64,000 nt of DNA from Lutispora thermophila DSM 19022 (GCF_900142105.1 NZ_FQZS01000007.1:148860-212859), one strand, 5' to 3'. Positions 37,323 through 47,242 are shown, numbered from the stretch's first letter. Translations and numbers: made by a program. The notes: a model not told the origin generated them from the letters alone.

Positions 37323-37366
37323 GGGGCTGTCTTAAATATATAGATATTTAAGGCAGCCCTTTTTTA
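37323..37366 (+). terminator. Rho-independent terminator after the YfcC-type transporter
   Basis: GGGCTGTCTTAAATAT pairs with ATATTTAAGGCAGCCC (one G-U), followed by TTTTTT. Confidence 0.93.
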
Positions 37367-37388
37367 TAATATGAAGATAGTATAAAGA

Positions 37389-37526
37389 GCATTAGATTTT
37401 ATCACACGAGCAGGAGAAGTTAAAGCCAATTATTACGAATATGGAGCTGAATTTGTAATAAACTAAAGTGATAAAATAGAATTGATAAGTAAATTGAATC
37501 AACAAAAAAAGAAGAATGTCCTATGA
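37389..37526 (+). pseudogene. Possible remnant of a small gene (C-terminal end)
   Basis: One frame reads ALDFITRAGEVKANYYEYGA-EFVIN, a TAA, then SDKIELISKLNQQKKKNVL and a TGA. The amphipathic, codon-like composition and a terminator hairpin starting at the final TGA suggest the decayed end of a gene. There is no start codon with a ribosome site. I do not recognise the family. Confidence 0.3.
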
Positions 37527-37566
37527 GCCATCGAACCGTCAAAAAGCTATGGATGGCTCATTTTTC
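37523..37566 (+). terminator. Terminator-like hairpin
   Basis: ATGAGCCATC / GATGGCTCAT with a 19-base loop and TTTTT tail. No intact gene precedes it, only the remnant at 37389-37526. Confidence 0.7.
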
Positions 37567-37679
37567 ATATTATATTGTAATATCTATATATTTATCATAA
37601 AATGAAAAATAGATATTATAATTAAAGCCTGAAAAGCTTTGCCTAATACAATATGGTGCCAATAGAAGGTGATTTATTT

Positions 37680-39071
37680 ATGAAGTTAATGGGGGATCTA
37701 TTCAACAACAGAGGTTACATCGATGGCATTACTATAATTGATTTAAAGGGTGAAATATTATTTACGGCGAAATTTAATAATAAGTTGAATTGTGATAATT
37801 GTGAGAACTATGAAATTGTTGGCAAGAATTTTTTTGATGTATATGAAAATCTCAATAGAGATAACAGCACAATATATAAAGCCATGGAGTTAGGAGTGCC
37901 TATATACATCGATAGTCAGATTCTTAAATCTGCAGGAAGAAAAGAAATAAAAATTTCTTCTTTGTCAATACCTATAAAATCCGGCAAAAAGATTGTCGGT
38001 GCTATAGATTTATCCATAAGTGAAGAAGATGAAACAAATGATGATTATATTGAGATAAGCAGTGAAACCTTTGAGAAGAATAATGTAGATAAATTATCCA
38101 ATGTAGGTAATCGTGCAAAATATGTGTCTGATAATATTATTACCAACAACAAAAAGATGCTTGAGCTTAAGGATTATATAAAAATTGCTGCCGGTTGTGA
38201 TTTACCGGTGTTAATCTATGGAGAGACAGGCACTGGAAAAGAGCTTTTCGCTCATGCCATTCATAATGAAAGTAAAAGGAAAAATAAGCCATTTATTGCT
38301 CAGAATTGTGCTGCCATACCGGAGAATCTGCTGGAAAGCATCCTTTTCGGAACTTCAAAGGGTGCTTTTACTGGAGCCGTTGATAATGTAGGTCTTTTAG
38401 AGTTGGCTAATGGCGGAACGATTTTCCTTGATGAGATAAATTCTATGCCGCTGCATTTACAGTCTAAGATGCTAAGAGTATTGCAAGATGGTTCTTTCAG
38501 AAGCATAGGATCTAAAGAGTTAAAAACTGTAGATGTTAAAATAATCACTTCCATAAATGAGGAACCACTGAAGGCCATAGCAGAAGGCAGATTAAGAAAA
38601 GACGTCTACTATAGGCTTAATGTTCTAAATATTAATATTCCGCCTCTTCGGGAAAGAAAAGATGATATTCTTCTTCTTGTTAATTTTTATATTTCCAGAT
38701 ATAATAAGATTTTTAACAAAAATGTTAAATATATTTCAACAGACTTATGTGAAAGACTGCAACAATATGATTGGCCGGGAAATGTGCGTGAGTTAGAAAA
38801 TATAATAGCATATGGCGTAAGCGTTGTTGATAAATCAAAAATAAAGCTTGAATTTTCAGATATAAAACAAAGATTTGATGAACTAATCAAAATGAACGGT
38901 AATGATGAAGTAAATATTGAGTCTTTGAACGATATGGTTGAAAATTATGAGAAAAGCTTAATAAAAAAGGTATTAATGCAAACAGACAACAATGTGACTA
39001 AAGCTTCAAAAATTCTTAAAATACCAAGGCAGACACTGCAAAGGAAAGCAAAGCAATATAATTTAATATGA
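37680..39071 (+). CDS. Sigma-54-dependent activator with PAS-like sensor domain
   Basis: This 463-residue protein has an N-terminal PAS-like sensory domain (GYIDGITIIDLKGEILFTAK ... IVGKNFFDVYENL ... KKIVGAIDLSISE). The AAA+ domain has Walker A GETGTGKELFAHAIH, the sigma-54 contact loop GAFTGA, GTIFLDEINSM and PPLRERKDDIL. A Fis-type helix-turn-helix ends it (NNVTKASKILKIPRQTLQRK). This is the RocR/ArgR-like design used for amino acid catabolism in Clostridia and Bacillus. The ATG after GAAGGTGATTTATTT is preferred over one nine codons upstream. The next gene has a sigma-54 promoter and twin dyads, so it is the likely target. Confidence 0.94.
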   Translation: MKLMGDLFNNRGYIDGITIIDLKGEILFTAKFNNKLNCDNCENYEIVGKNFFDVYENLNRDNSTIYKAMELGVPIYIDSQILKSAGRKEIKISSLSIPIKSGKKIVGAIDLSISEEDETNDDYIEISSETFEKNNVDKLSNVGNRAKYVSDNIITNNKKMLELKDYIKIAAGCDLPVLIYGETGTGKELFAHAIHNESKRKNKPFIAQNCAAIPENLLESILFGTSKGAFTGAVDNVGLLELANGGTIFLDEINSMPLHLQSKMLRVLQDGSFRSIGSKELKTVDVKIITSINEEPLKAIAEGRLRKDVYYRLNVLNINIPPLRERKDDILLLVNFYISRYNKIFNKNVKYISTDLCERLQQYDWPGNVRELENIIAYGVSVVDKSKIKLEFSDIKQRFDELIKMNGNDEVNIESLNDMVENYEKSLIKKVLMQTDNNVTKASKILKIPRQTLQRKAKQYNLI

Positions 39072-39085
39072 CATATTTATGCTGT

Positions 39086-39130
39086 TGCTCATATATAAGC
39101 GGCATATTGCTCATATATGAGCATTTTTTT
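39086..39130 (+). promoter_or_regulatory. Twin dyads: probable activator binding sites, second one also a terminator
   Basis: TGCTCATATATAAGC at 39086 and the perfect palindrome TGCTCATATATGAGCA at 39108 are spaced exactly 22 bases apart (two helical turns). The second is followed by TTTTTTT and can end the activator transcript. Position ~120-150 bases upstream of the sigma-54 start fits upstream activator sites. Confidence 0.7.
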
Positions 39131-39214
39131 ATAAATGAAAACTGAAGTATACGGATTCAATGCTCAGAAATATTGCAATTGCATGTTTAAAAAAATGAAG
39201 GAAAGAAACACAAA

Positions 39215-39231
39215 ATGGCATTACCTTTGCT
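39215..39231 (+). promoter_or_regulatory. Sigma-54 (-24/-12) promoter of the alanine-dehydrogenase-like gene
   Basis: ATGGCATTACCTTTGCT has GG and GC exactly 12 bases apart (TGGCA-N6-TTTGC layout). The start would be near 39243, ~48 bases before the ATG. The PAS-type sigma-54 activator gene ends ~145 bases upstream. Confidence 0.85.
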
Positions 39232-39290
39232 TAAGTTAAATGTAGCATATATGCTTAACAAATAAAATTTGCTATAGGAGGTATGTCATA

Positions 39291-40454
39291 ATGATCTTTG
39301 GAGTTTTGAAAGACATAAAAAAACATGAGTACAGGGTAATAGCAACTCCTGCTGAAGTATCAACCATTACAAAAGACGGTCATAAAGTACTGGTACAGAA
39401 AAATGCCGGTGCTAAAGCAGGATTTTCTGATGAGGAGTACATCAAAGCAGGAGCAGAAATAGTCGATACTATGGAAGAAATATATGAAAGGTGTGATTTT
39501 GTAGCTAAAGTTAAGGAAATCGAACCAATTGAATATGATCTGCTTAGAGAAGGACAAATCATTTTTACTTGTATTCATCCGGCGGCTCATAGGGAAGAAG
39601 TACAGGCTCTTCTTGACAAAAAGGTTATTGCTTTCACAGCTGAGGATTCCCATAGATATGGATCCCCTAACTGCGAAGCTGCCGGTAAAATAGGTGCCTT
39701 TGTTGGATTAGAGTCACTTCTTACCATTAATGGAGGATGCGGTAAATTTGTTTGCGGTCTCGCAGGGGCACCAGGTATAAAAGCTTTAATACTGGGAGGA
39801 GGGGTAGTAGGAAAGAATGCTCTGCAGGTTCTTCATTCTTTAGGCGCATGGGTGACTGTCATGGATATCAATGTTGGTACGCTGAGAGAGATTGAAAGAA
39901 TGTACAACGGAAAGGTCAATACGGAATTTTCCACTAGATATAATATTGAGAAATTACTTCCGGAAATTGACTTATTAATCAATAGCGTAAAATGGCCTAA
40001 AGACAGCAAAGAGTTCCTGATCGACAGAAACATGGTAAGAAAAATGCATAAAGGTTCAGTAATTGTGGACATAAGTAACGATTATGGAGTGATAGAAACA
40101 TTCCATGAAACAACTTTAGACAATCCCAGATATATTGAAGAAGGTGTAGTACATTATTGTGTCAGCAATATACCTTCACTGATTGCTCAATCAACATCCA
40201 TTGCATATGCGGCTTCAGTATTACCTCATATAAGGAATATAATGAATCTTGGTATAGAAGAAGCATGCATTAGAGATGGATTCCTGAGAAGAAGTCTTAC
40301 AGTATATAAAGGATATTTGACACATGAAGAAACAAGCGCAATACAGAATAGACCGTGGATCAGACCTGAGGATATATTAAAAATAGCCGACAAGAAATTG
40401 GATCCGGCACCACCTGCAACAGTAACCAGATCAAACAATTTCATAACTCTATAA
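39291..40454 (+). CDS. ald: Alanine dehydrogenase family protein (AlaDH/PNT)
   Basis: This 387-residue NAD-dependent oxidoreductase has N-terminal MIFGVLKDIKKHEYRVIATP. The catalytic Lys is in FVAKVKEIEP (near 73) and the catalytic His in IIFTCIHPAAHREE (near 96). The Rossmann glycines are ALILGGGVVGKNALQVLHSLGA, with VTVMDIN following. Alanine dehydrogenases deaminate L-alanine to pyruvate. At 387 residues it is a little longer than the usual ~370 and HPAAH is not the common HLA form, so another amino acid or imino acid substrate is possible. Being under sigma-54 beside an antiporter-type gene suggests amino acid catabolism. ATG follows GGAGGTATGTCATA. Confidence 0.85.
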   Translation: MIFGVLKDIKKHEYRVIATPAEVSTITKDGHKVLVQKNAGAKAGFSDEEYIKAGAEIVDTMEEIYERCDFVAKVKEIEPIEYDLLREGQIIFTCIHPAAHREEVQALLDKKVIAFTAEDSHRYGSPNCEAAGKIGAFVGLESLLTINGGCGKFVCGLAGAPGIKALILGGGVVGKNALQVLHSLGAWVTVMDINVGTLREIERMYNGKVNTEFSTRYNIEKLLPEIDLLINSVKWPKDSKEFLIDRNMVRKMHKGSVIVDISNDYGVIETFHETTLDNPRYIEEGVVHYCVSNIPSLIAQSTSIAYAASVLPHIRNIMNLGIEEACIRDGFLRRSLTVYKGYLTHEETSAIQNRPWIRPEDILKIADKKLDPAPPATVTRSNNFITL

Positions 40455-40495
40455 AATCTATTAATAAAATAGCAATGATATGAAAGGAGATCGAC

Positions 40496-41902
40496 ATGGA
40501 AGCAGTAAACATGGGCATATTATCTTTAGTGCCTGCATTATTAGCTATAGTTTTATCTTTTGTAGCAAGAAACACTATTTTTGCTTTAGCAGTCGCATGC
40601 ATTGTCGGCACGCTTTTAGCAGGTCAAGGGATAATGGGATTTCCCACATTACTAAAAACAAGCTTAGGTACAACCGATTTCTCATGGGTTATGTTACTGA
40701 ACACATTTGTAGCAATTTTAGTTGCATGTTTTAGAAAGACAGGTGCAATACAAGGATTTACCCAGTATATTGAAAGCAAGCAATTAAGCAGATGAGCAGT
40801 GCAGATAGTTGCCTGGTTTTTAGGTATATTCGTATATTTTAGCGATTCTTTTAGCCCGCTGTTTGTCGGTACCACTATGAGAGGTATAGCCGACAAAGCC
40901 AGAGTATCAAGAGAAAAATTATCCTACATAGCGGATTCCGGAGCAGCACCTGTCAGCGTATTGGTTCCTATTACAGGTTGGGCAGCCTATTTAAGCGGTT
41001 TAGCAATCGGTATTGGTTCTATAGCCACTCAGGAAGATGCTATGAGATTATTTATTCATGCAATACCTTTGAACTTTTATGCGGTATTTACGGTAATATT
41101 TGTAGGATTAATAGCGGCCGGCATTATCAAGGATTTTGGGCCTATGAAGAAAGCCGAAGATAGAGCCATAAATGAAGGAAAGGTACTAAGAGACGGAGCT
41201 AATCCACTAATCGGTAAGGAATTGACTGAAATGGAAGCTTATCCGGGTATTAAACCAAGGGTATTTTTGAATTTCATACTTCCTGTAATAATGATTATGA
41301 CTATTGCAATGGGTACTTATTTTACGATGAAATCAGCAAAGACCATGGAAGCATTCCTATTCGTCACCATATTTATGGTCATCAGCATGTATATACAGGG
41401 AATTCCTTTTAAAGAGATTATGAAGACTATTGATGACGGAATAAAAGGCGCAGTTCCTGCTGTTTCAATTTTGGCTTTAGCTTACTCTGTAAATAACATA
41501 AGCAAGACTATGGGAACTGCAGATTATATAGTTTAAATAAGCAAGGGAATACTAAGTCCACAATTGTTACCGGCAATAATTTTTGTAATCGCTGCTATAA
41601 TATCTTTTGCAACAGGGTCATCTTGGGGAACTTTTGCAATTTGTATGCCTATAGCATTACCCTTAGCATTTACTTTCACAGGCGGAGAAGCAACATTATT
41701 AGTATCTGCTTGCTTTGCTGCTGTAGCAGGTGGCGGAGTATTCGGAGACCATTGTTCTCCATTGTCTGATACAACAATACTGGCTTCAACCGGATCCGCA
41801 GCAGACCATATAGACCATGTTAAAACACAATTGCCATATGCTCTTGTATGTGGAGCGGTTGCAGTGATAGGATACTTGATACTAGGCTTTATGAGCATAT
41901 AA
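40496..41902 (+). pseudogene. NhaC-family Na+/H+ antiporter or amino acid transporter, broken by two in-frame stops
   Basis: A single reading frame of 468 codons contains TGA at 40793-40795 and TAA at 41534-41536, with no frame change at either. The three parts join into one NhaC-type protein: SLVPALLAIVLSFVARNTIF; then AWFLGIFVYFSDSFSPLFVGTT and VSREKLSYIADSGAAPVSVL; then ISFATGSSWGTFAICMPIAL and VFGDHCSPLSDTTILAS. Sequence on both sides of the stops remains well conserved, so inactivation must be recent, or the stops are read through. Homologues usually have a small residue at the TGA site (GGA to TGA would be one change). ATG follows AAAGGAGATCGAC. The neighbour is the ald-like gene 41 bases upstream. 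Confidence 0.88.
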
Positions 41903-41907
41903 GAAAA

Positions 41908-41945
41908 GGGCCATCGGAGATTGTCTCCGGTGGCCCTTGAATTTT
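41908..41945 (+). terminator. Rho-independent terminator after the NhaC-type gene
   Basis: GGGCCATCGGAGA-TTG-TCTCCGGTGGCCC (13-bp stem, one G-U), followed by TTGAATTTTT. Confidence 0.92.
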
Positions 41946-42058
41946 TATTAGTATGTGAGAATAGACTAAATGTTATCGAAACAATATCATATGGTGTTTT
42001 ATATTACTTATCTGGAAAAGAAGAAGAATTATCCCAAAGTTACTTTCCTGGCCTTATT

Positions 42059-42172
42059 CTAGCACTTCTCCTTATAGAATTCTAACAGTACAAGATTATA
42101 AGCTTGTTTGTTGTGCTTGTAACTGATATTGGCAATAGCAAAATTATTTTGCGCAATTTCTTTGATACTCAC
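42059..42172 (-). other. Possible small ORF (37 codons) in the gap before rpsI's terminator
   Basis: Reads MSIKEIAQNNFAIANISYKH...LEFYKEKC from a GTG. AAAGGAGG lies ~13 bases upstream, too far for an ideal site and inside an AATTGG...CCAATT hairpin. The composition looks protein-like, but I recognise no family. The rest of the 41946-42281 gap is AT-rich with nothing seen. Confidence 0.25.
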
Positions 42173-42281
42173 GATATAAGAAAAGCCTCCTTTGGAATCA
42201 ATTGGAATAACCAATTAAGCCTTTCTTGAAATGCTTTTATGAAAAATGTAAATTATAGATTTATACTTTTCTATAATTATA

Positions 42282-42309
42282 AAAAGAGCTACAAAATTGT
42301 AGCTCTTTT
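42282..42309 (-). terminator. Terminator of the ribosomal superoperon end (rpsI)
   Basis: AAAAGAGCTACAA-AA-TTGTAGCTCTTTT, a perfect 13-bp stem with T-runs on either strand, 22 bases after the rpsI stop. Confidence 0.92.
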
Positions 42310-42330
42310 CTTTTAACATATGTTCCAATA

Positions 42331-42723
42331 TTATCTCTTTGAGAATTGTGGTGCTCTTCTTGCTTTCTTTAAGCCGTATTTCTTTCTTTCCTTCATTCTT
42401 GGGTCCCTTGTCAAGAAACCAGCTTTCTTTAATATCGGTCTCAATGCCTTATCTGCTTCCAACAAAGCTCTTGATATACCATGTCTTATTGCACCGGCTT
42501 GGCCTGTATAACCTCCGCCTCTTACATTTGCAATTACATCAAATTTATTCAATGTATTTGTTAAAACCAATGGTTGTCTTGTTATCAGCTTAAGGGTTTC
42601 CATTCCGAAATAGTCATCGATGTTTCTACCATTTATAATTATCTTACCGTCTCCTGGTACTAATCTTACTCTGGCTACAGCGTGTTTTCTTCTGCCTGTA
42701 CCATAATACTGAACTTTCGCCAC
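42331..42723 (-). CDS. rpsI: 30S ribosomal protein S9
   Basis: The 130-residue small-subunit protein has N-terminal [21 protein letters not shown] and the invariant basic C-terminal tail [17 protein letters not shown] that reaches the tRNA in the P site. It follows rplM by 21 bases, the universal L13-S9 pair, and closes the long ribosomal cluster ahead of a strong terminator. Confidence 0.98.
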   Translation of the reverse strand: MAKVQYYGTGRRKHAVARVRLVPGDGKIIINGRNIDDYFGMETLKLITRQPLVLTNTLNKFDVIANVRGGGYTGQAGAIRHGISRALLEADKALRPILKKAGFLTRDPRMKERKKYGLKKARRAPQFSKR

Positions 42724-42744
42724 AACTACTTCCTCCTTCCTAAA

Positions 42745-43179
42745 TTAAATATCAAGCTCGAGCAATTCAGGTTTTTGTGCCTGATGTTCATGTTCCGAAC
42801 CTTTATATACTTTTAATTTTCTGAACATCTTTCTGCCCAGACTGTTATGAGGAAGCATGCCTCTAACTGCTTCTTCTATAGCTCTTTCAGGTTTTGAAGC
42901 CATTAGATTTCTGTATGGAGTCTCCTTCAATCCTCCTGGATAGAGTGAGTGCTTTCTATACATCTTCTGATCCAATTTCTTTCCTGTAAGAACCACTTTA
43001 TCTGCATTTATTATAATAACAAAATCACCTGTATCTACATGGGGTGTATATATAGCTTTATGTTTTCCTCTTAAAATTTTCGCAACTTCACTGGCCAATC
43101 TTCCAAGGACCTTGCCTTCAGCATCTATAACATACCATTTTCTCTGAACATCTTCGGTCTTTGCCATAAATGAGTTCAT
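42745..43179 (-). CDS. rplM: 50S ribosomal protein L13
   Basis: The 144-residue protein begins [20 protein letters not shown] and carries [19 protein letters not shown] and [16 protein letters not shown] motifs (here [13 protein letters not shown]). ATG follows AAGGAGGTATCGGG. The 244-base gap to truA (43180-43423) contains no gene. It is long enough for an L13 leader RNA and a promoter, but I could not match a defined leader structure. Confidence 0.98.
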   Translation of the reverse strand: MNSFMAKTEDVQRKWYVIDAEGKVLGRLASEVAKILRGKHKAIYTPHVDTGDFVIIINADKVVLTGKKLDQKMYRKHSLYPGGLKETPYRNLMASKPERAIEEAVRGMLPHNSLGRKMFRKLKVYKGSEHEHQAQKPELLELDI

Positions 43180-43423
43180 CCCGATACCTCCTTGTACTTG
43201 TAATACTAATACTTATTATATATCTAAATCTAACGCAAACGAACCTTCAAAGGCACAAGTTTCAAATCCCACCTAGAAACATAAGAGCCTTCGAAGCTCC
43301 AATAATTTCTGTCTATCATTAAATGTTGTCCATACCTAGATCCGGGGCAGTGGATCATAAATAAGCAACACTAATATTCTAATACAATGAACCTAGTGTG
43401 TCAATATGCAATTGACAATAGCC

Positions 43424-44167
43424 CTAGTCATAGAACACTTTTTCCAGGCATAATCCATGGGGAGGAAAAGTTATTCCTGCCAATTTTCTGTCACCTTTTC
43501 TGATTATATCCGGAATATCCTTGCTGTTCAGCTTGCCTATACTTGCATATACAATAGTACCTGTTATTATTCTAACCATATTGTACAAAAATCCGTTTCC
43601 ATGGTAAAAGATTTTTATGAAATCTTCCTTTTCTTCAATATCGATGCTATAAATAGTTCTCACTGTGTTAACTACATTGCTCCCTGCTGCCATAAACGCT
43701 CTAAAATCATGTGTGCCTATAAAGGACTCCGCTGCCTTTTTCAATTCCTGAATATCAATTTGCTTGCCATAGTTCACATGATATACATAGTTACGCATTA
43801 TGGCAGGTGGAAATAGACCTCTATGTATAGTATAGCTGTATATTTTTGATTTAGCATCATATCTTGAGTGAAAATCGAGGGAAACTTCTTCTGATTCTTT
43901 TACAACAATATCCTCTTGCAAAACCGAATTCAGAGCCCATGCAAATTTATCAGCCGGTATTTTGCTTGTGGTAATAAAGTTTGCAGTTTGCCCTTTGGCA
44001 TGAACCCCTGCATCTGTCCTACCAGCACCTATAAGGTTCACATATTCCCCTGTTATCTTTTTTATGGCTTTCTGTATTTCTTCTTGAATTGATGGGGCAT
44101 TTTTTTGTGTTTGCCATCCACTATAGTTTGTTCCATCATATTCGATAATTATTCTTATATTTCTCAT
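43424..44167 (-). CDS. truA: tRNA pseudouridine synthase A
   Basis: The 247-residue enzyme makes pseudouridine at positions 38-40 of tRNA anticodon arms. It has the N-terminal IRIIIEYDGTNYSGWQTQKN and catalytic Asp in NLIGAGRTDAGVHAKGQ. SIDIEEKEDFIKIFYHGNGF and FLYNMVRIITGTIVY complete the fold. The start ATG overlaps the ecfT stop (ATGA), so translation is coupled; the longer upstream frame runs inside ecfT and is rejected. Confidence 0.96.
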   Translation of the reverse strand: MRNIRIIIEYDGTNYSGWQTQKNAPSIQEEIQKAIKKITGEYVNLIGAGRTDAGVHAKGQTANFITTSKIPADKFAWALNSVLQEDIVVKESEEVSLDFHSRYDAKSKIYSYTIHRGLFPPAIMRNYVYHVNYGKQIDIQELKKAAESFIGTHDFRAFMAAGSNVVNTVRTIYSIDIEEKEDFIKIFYHGNGFLYNMVRIITGTIVYASIGKLNSKDIPDIIRKGDRKLAGITFPPHGLCLEKVFYD

Positions 44168-44967
44168 ATTACCGCATACCTGCTCCACAGTACGGCAGCC
44201 ATGAAAATTACCGTAATGATAATTGCTACATAATCTCTGCGTTCTATCATCAATTGCTTCATTCTGGTTCTGTTTTCTCCACCTCTGTAGCATCTGGCTT
44301 CCATAGCCAAAGCTAATTCGTCGGCTCTTCTAAAGGCGCTTATGAAAAGGGGTACAAGCAATGGAACCATCGCTTTGGCCCGGCTTATTATATTTCCTGT
44401 TTCAAAGTCAGCTCCTCTAGCCATTTGGGCTTTCATAATCTTATCGGTTTCTTCCAGCAGTGTTGGTATAAATCTCAGTGCAATGGTCATCATCATAGCA
44501 AGTTCATGAGCAGGAACTCCTACCTTCTTTAATGGATTTAATAGCTTTTCTATGCCATCGGTCAATGATATTGGAGATGTGGTAAGAGTTAATAAAGAAG
44601 CTCCTGTTATAAGAAATATGAGTCTTAAAGCCATAAATCCGGCCTGTATCAGACCTTCCTTTGTGACCTTAAGTTTCCATATGGTATATATAACTTCCCC
44701 TTCTGTCATAAAAATATTCAATGCAACAGTAAGGAGTATTATGATTATTAACGGCTTGAGTCCCTTAAAAAGTTGCTTAACGGGAATTTTTGAAAAGTAG
44801 ACTGCCATTGCCATAAATCCAATTATAAACAAGTATCCAAAAAACTTATTCACTAGAAACAATGCAGCAATGAAAGTAAAGGTTATTACTATTTTCACTC
44901 TTGGGTCCAAATTGTGGACAGGTGTATCACCGGGTATATATTGTCCTATTGTTATATCCTTAAGCAT
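44164..44967 (-). CDS. ecfT: Energy-coupling factor transporter transmembrane protein EcfT
   Basis: This 267-residue membrane scaffold links S components to the two ATPases. It opens [20 protein letters not shown] (the conserved L-D-P-R). The two coupling-helix Ala-Arg-Gly/Arg motifs are present: [14 protein letters not shown] and [16 protein letters not shown]. It overlaps ecfA2 by 8 bases. The FolT-type S component at 8816 is one likely client. Confidence 0.96.
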   Translation of the reverse strand: MLKDITIGQYIPGDTPVHNLDPRVKIVITFTFIAALFLVNKFFGYLFIIGFMAMAVYFSKIPVKQLFKGLKPLIIIILLTVALNIFMTEGEVIYTIWKLKVTKEGLIQAGFMALRLIFLITGASLLTLTTSPISLTDGIEKLLNPLKKVGVPAHELAMMMTIALRFIPTLLEETDKIMKAQMARGADFETGNIISRAKAMVPLLVPLFISAFRRADELALAMEARCYRGGENRTRMKQLMIERRDYVAIIITVIFMAAVLWSRYAVI

Positions 44968-45820
44968 CTTTCTTACCTCTTAATACTTCTATAATAGCCT
45001 TTTTTGCTTCTTCTACAGATATGCAGTCTTCTATTGGGAAACCCTTCTTTCTCAGTTCCCTTATGAGATATGTCACTTGAGGGACTCCTAGGCCGATTCT
45101 CTCCAAAGTTTCTGCTTCCTTAAATATTTTTTTGGGAGTATCATAGAATTGAATCCTTCCTTTATTCATTACAATTATCTTATCTACCAACTTGGCTATG
45201 TCTTCCATACTGTGAGATACAAGTATAATAGTCAGCTTTTCTTTTTCATGAAGCAGTTTTATTTGATTGAGAATTTCATCCCTTCCTTTTGGATCCAGAC
45301 CTGCCGTAGGTTCATCCAGTATCAAAACCTTCGGCTTCATGGCTAATACGCCTGCTATGGCCACCCTTCTTTTTTGGCCTCCACTGAGATCAAAAGGAGA
45401 TTTATCCTTTACTTCTTCATATTTTAATCCCACTAATTCAATAGAAGACCTTACCCTTTTTTGAATTTCTTCTTCACTGAGCTTTAGATTTACAGGTCCA
45501 AATGCTACATCCTTATATACCGTCTCTTCAAATAGCTGGTGTTCAGGATATTGAAACACCAATCCTACTTTTTGTCTTATTAGCTTTAATGTCACTTCTT
45601 TAGAGTTGATATCTAAATCATCTATATATATATGTCCTGATGTGGGTTTAAGCAATCCATTCAGGTGTTGTATAAGTGTTGATTTTCCTGAGCCTGTATG
45701 TCCAATAAGACCTATGAATTCACCGTCTTCAATGGTGAAGGATACATTGTCCAAGGCAACATGCTGAAATGGAGTATCTTTCGAATATATGTGGGTTAAA
45801 TTTTCTACTTTAATCGACAT
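44960..45820 (-). CDS. ecfA2: Energy-coupling factor transporter ATP-binding protein EcfA2
   Basis: The 286-residue ABC ATPase has Walker [18 protein letters not shown]-loop [17 protein letters not shown], signature [17 protein letters not shown], Walker [16 protein letters not shown] and His LVSHSM. The [12 protein letters not shown] C-terminal tail is present. It overlaps the 3' end of ecfA1 by 16 bases, so expression is coupled. With EcfA1 it forms the asymmetric ATPase pair of group II ECF transporters. Confidence 0.96.
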   Translation of the reverse strand: MSIKVENLTHIYSKDTPFQHVALDNVSFTIEDGEFIGLIGHTGSGKSTLIQHLNGLLKPTSGHIYIDDLDINSKEVTLKLIRQKVGLVFQYPEHQLFEETVYKDVAFGPVNLKLSEEEIQKRVRSSIELVGLKYEEVKDKSPFDLSGGQKRRVAIAGVLAMKPKVLILDEPTAGLDPKGRDEILNQIKLLHEKEKLTIILVSHSMEDIAKLVDKIIVMNKGRIQFYDTPKKIFKEAETLERIGLGVPQVTYLIRELRKKGFPIEDCISVEEAKKAIIEVLRGKKDA

Positions 45821-46635
45821 AGCTCCACCACCATTTCATCAACAGTTAGAATGTCATTGGGAATGTTTATTCCCTCATCTGCAAGCAAATGAGCAAGCTC
45901 AGTTACCTGCGGCACATCAAGACCAAGGGCTTTTATCTCATCTACCTTTGAAAATACTTCTTTTGGTGTACCTTCCATCACCACATGCCCTTCTTCCATT
46001 ACATATATTCTGTCGGCATTAACGGCTTCATCCATGTAATGGGTTATGAGTACAATGGTTATTTTTTCTTCCTTGTTGAGCTTCTTTATTGTTTCAATTA
46101 CTTCTTTACGACCTGATGGATCGAGCATGGCAGTGGGCTCATCCAGTATGATGCAACGAGGTTTCATTGCCAATATGCCTGCTATGGCAACTCTTTGTTT
46201 TTGACCTCCTGATAAAAGATGAGGACTATGTTTCCTATACTCAAACATGCCAACAGTGAGTAGAGCCTCATCTACCCTCTTTCTTATTTCTTCAGGTTTT
46301 ACTCCGAGATTTTCGGGACCAAAGGCCACATCTTCCTCTACTATTGTAGCAACTATTTGGTTATCAGGATTCTGAAAGACCATGCCTGCATTCTGTCTTA
46401 TATTCCACAAATTTTTTTCATCTTTGGTGTCCATACCATTTATATAAATTGTCCCGTCATAAGGCAGAAGCAATGCATTAAGATGCTTGGCAAAAGTGGA
46501 TTTACCTGAGCCATTATGTCCTAGTATGGCTACGAATTCTCCCTCTTTTATTTCAATATTTATACCTTTTAAAGCAAAAATGTCTTTTCCTTCTTGATTA
46601 GTGTATTTGTATGTAACATTCTCGGCTTTTATCAT
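45805..46635 (-). CDS. ecfA1: Energy-coupling factor transporter ATP-binding protein EcfA1
   Basis: This ABC ATPase of 277 residues begins [20 protein letters not shown]. Walker A is [17 protein letters not shown]-loop [20 protein letters not shown] (typical EcfA1), signature [17 protein letters not shown], Walker [16 protein letters not shown] and His LITHYM. The internal ATG is chosen because the longer frame adds 23 codons without a ribosome site; GAGGG lies ten bases upstream. The gene follows rplQ, the standard Bacillota arrangement. Confidence 0.95.
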   Translation of the reverse strand: MIKAENVTYKYTNQEGKDIFALKGINIEIKEGEFVAILGHNGSGKSTFAKHLNALLLPYDGTIYINGMDTKDEKNLWNIRQNAGMVFQNPDNQIVATIVEEDVAFGPENLGVKPEEIRKRVDEALLTVGMFEYRKHSPHLLSGGQKQRVAIAGILAMKPRCIILDEPTAMLDPSGRKEVIETIKKLNKEEKITIVLITHYMDEAVNADRIYVMEEGHVVMEGTPKEVFSKVDEIKALGLDVPQVTELAHLLADEGINIPNDILTVDEMVVELCRLK

Positions 46636-46881
46636 TCCTTTAATACCCTCTTTATTAATATAAGGTTCAGAGTAGAGGAAATAGAGTAATAACTCTACCC
46701 TCAAACTATGAACCGGACTTCATTTTGCAGAGCAAAACACTAGTCAAATCCATACAGACATTAACCATCATTAAAAAATATTTGATTTTATATTAAAAAC
46801 TCAAAACGGTTATACTATTGTAAAGTTCTAATTCAAAAAACATGGGACTAAGCATATACTTAATCCCCCAGCCCCTTTATA

Positions 46882-47223
46882 TTAAACTAGTTCCAATAAT
46901 ACTATTTCTGCACCGTCTCCACGTCTGGGAGCTACCTTAAGTATTCTGGTGTATCCACCATTCTTGTCTTTATATTTTGGTGCAATTTCATCAAATAGCT
47001 TCTTTACTACATCTTCTTTGTTAATATATGCTAATGCTTGACGCCTAGCATGCAGGTCCCCTCTTTTTCCAAGGGTAATCATTTTTTCTGCTATGCTTTG
47101 AGCCTCTTTAGCTCTTGTGCCTGTAGTCATGATTTTATCATGCTCAAGCAATGCAGTAACTAGATTTCTCAGCATTGCTTTTCTTTGATCGCTAGTGCGT
47201 CCCAGCTTTCTATATCCTGCCAT
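46882..47223 (-). CDS. rplQ: 50S ribosomal protein L17
   Basis: A 113-residue protein starting [20 protein letters not shown] with [22 protein letters not shown] at the end. It lies 19 bases after rpoA. The 246 bases between its stop and ecfA1 are AT-rich; I saw no clear terminator there, so ecfA1 may be read from the ribosomal transcript. Confidence 0.98.
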   Translation of the reverse strand: MAGYRKLGRTSDQRKAMLRNLVTALLEHDKIMTTGTRAKEAQSIAEKMITLGKRGDLHARRQALAYINKEDVVKKLFDEIAPKYKDKNGGYTRILKVAPRRGDGAEIVLLELV

Positions 47224-47242
47224 GACTATACCTCCTTATCGC

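Noticed and set aside
40793..40795. TGA in the NhaC-type gene as selenocysteine
   Set aside because: A second, different stop (TAA) interrupts the same gene. NhaC proteins have no Cys/Sec site here, and no downstream stem-loop of the needed type was evident.
43180..43423. L13 leader RNA before rplM
   Set aside because: The gap length would allow it, but I could not match the conserved leader helices, so no feature was called.
44168..44293. N-terminal extension of TruA
   Set aside because: It runs inside ecfT. TruA normally begins at IRIIIEYDGTNY, and the ATGA overlap gives a good coupled start.
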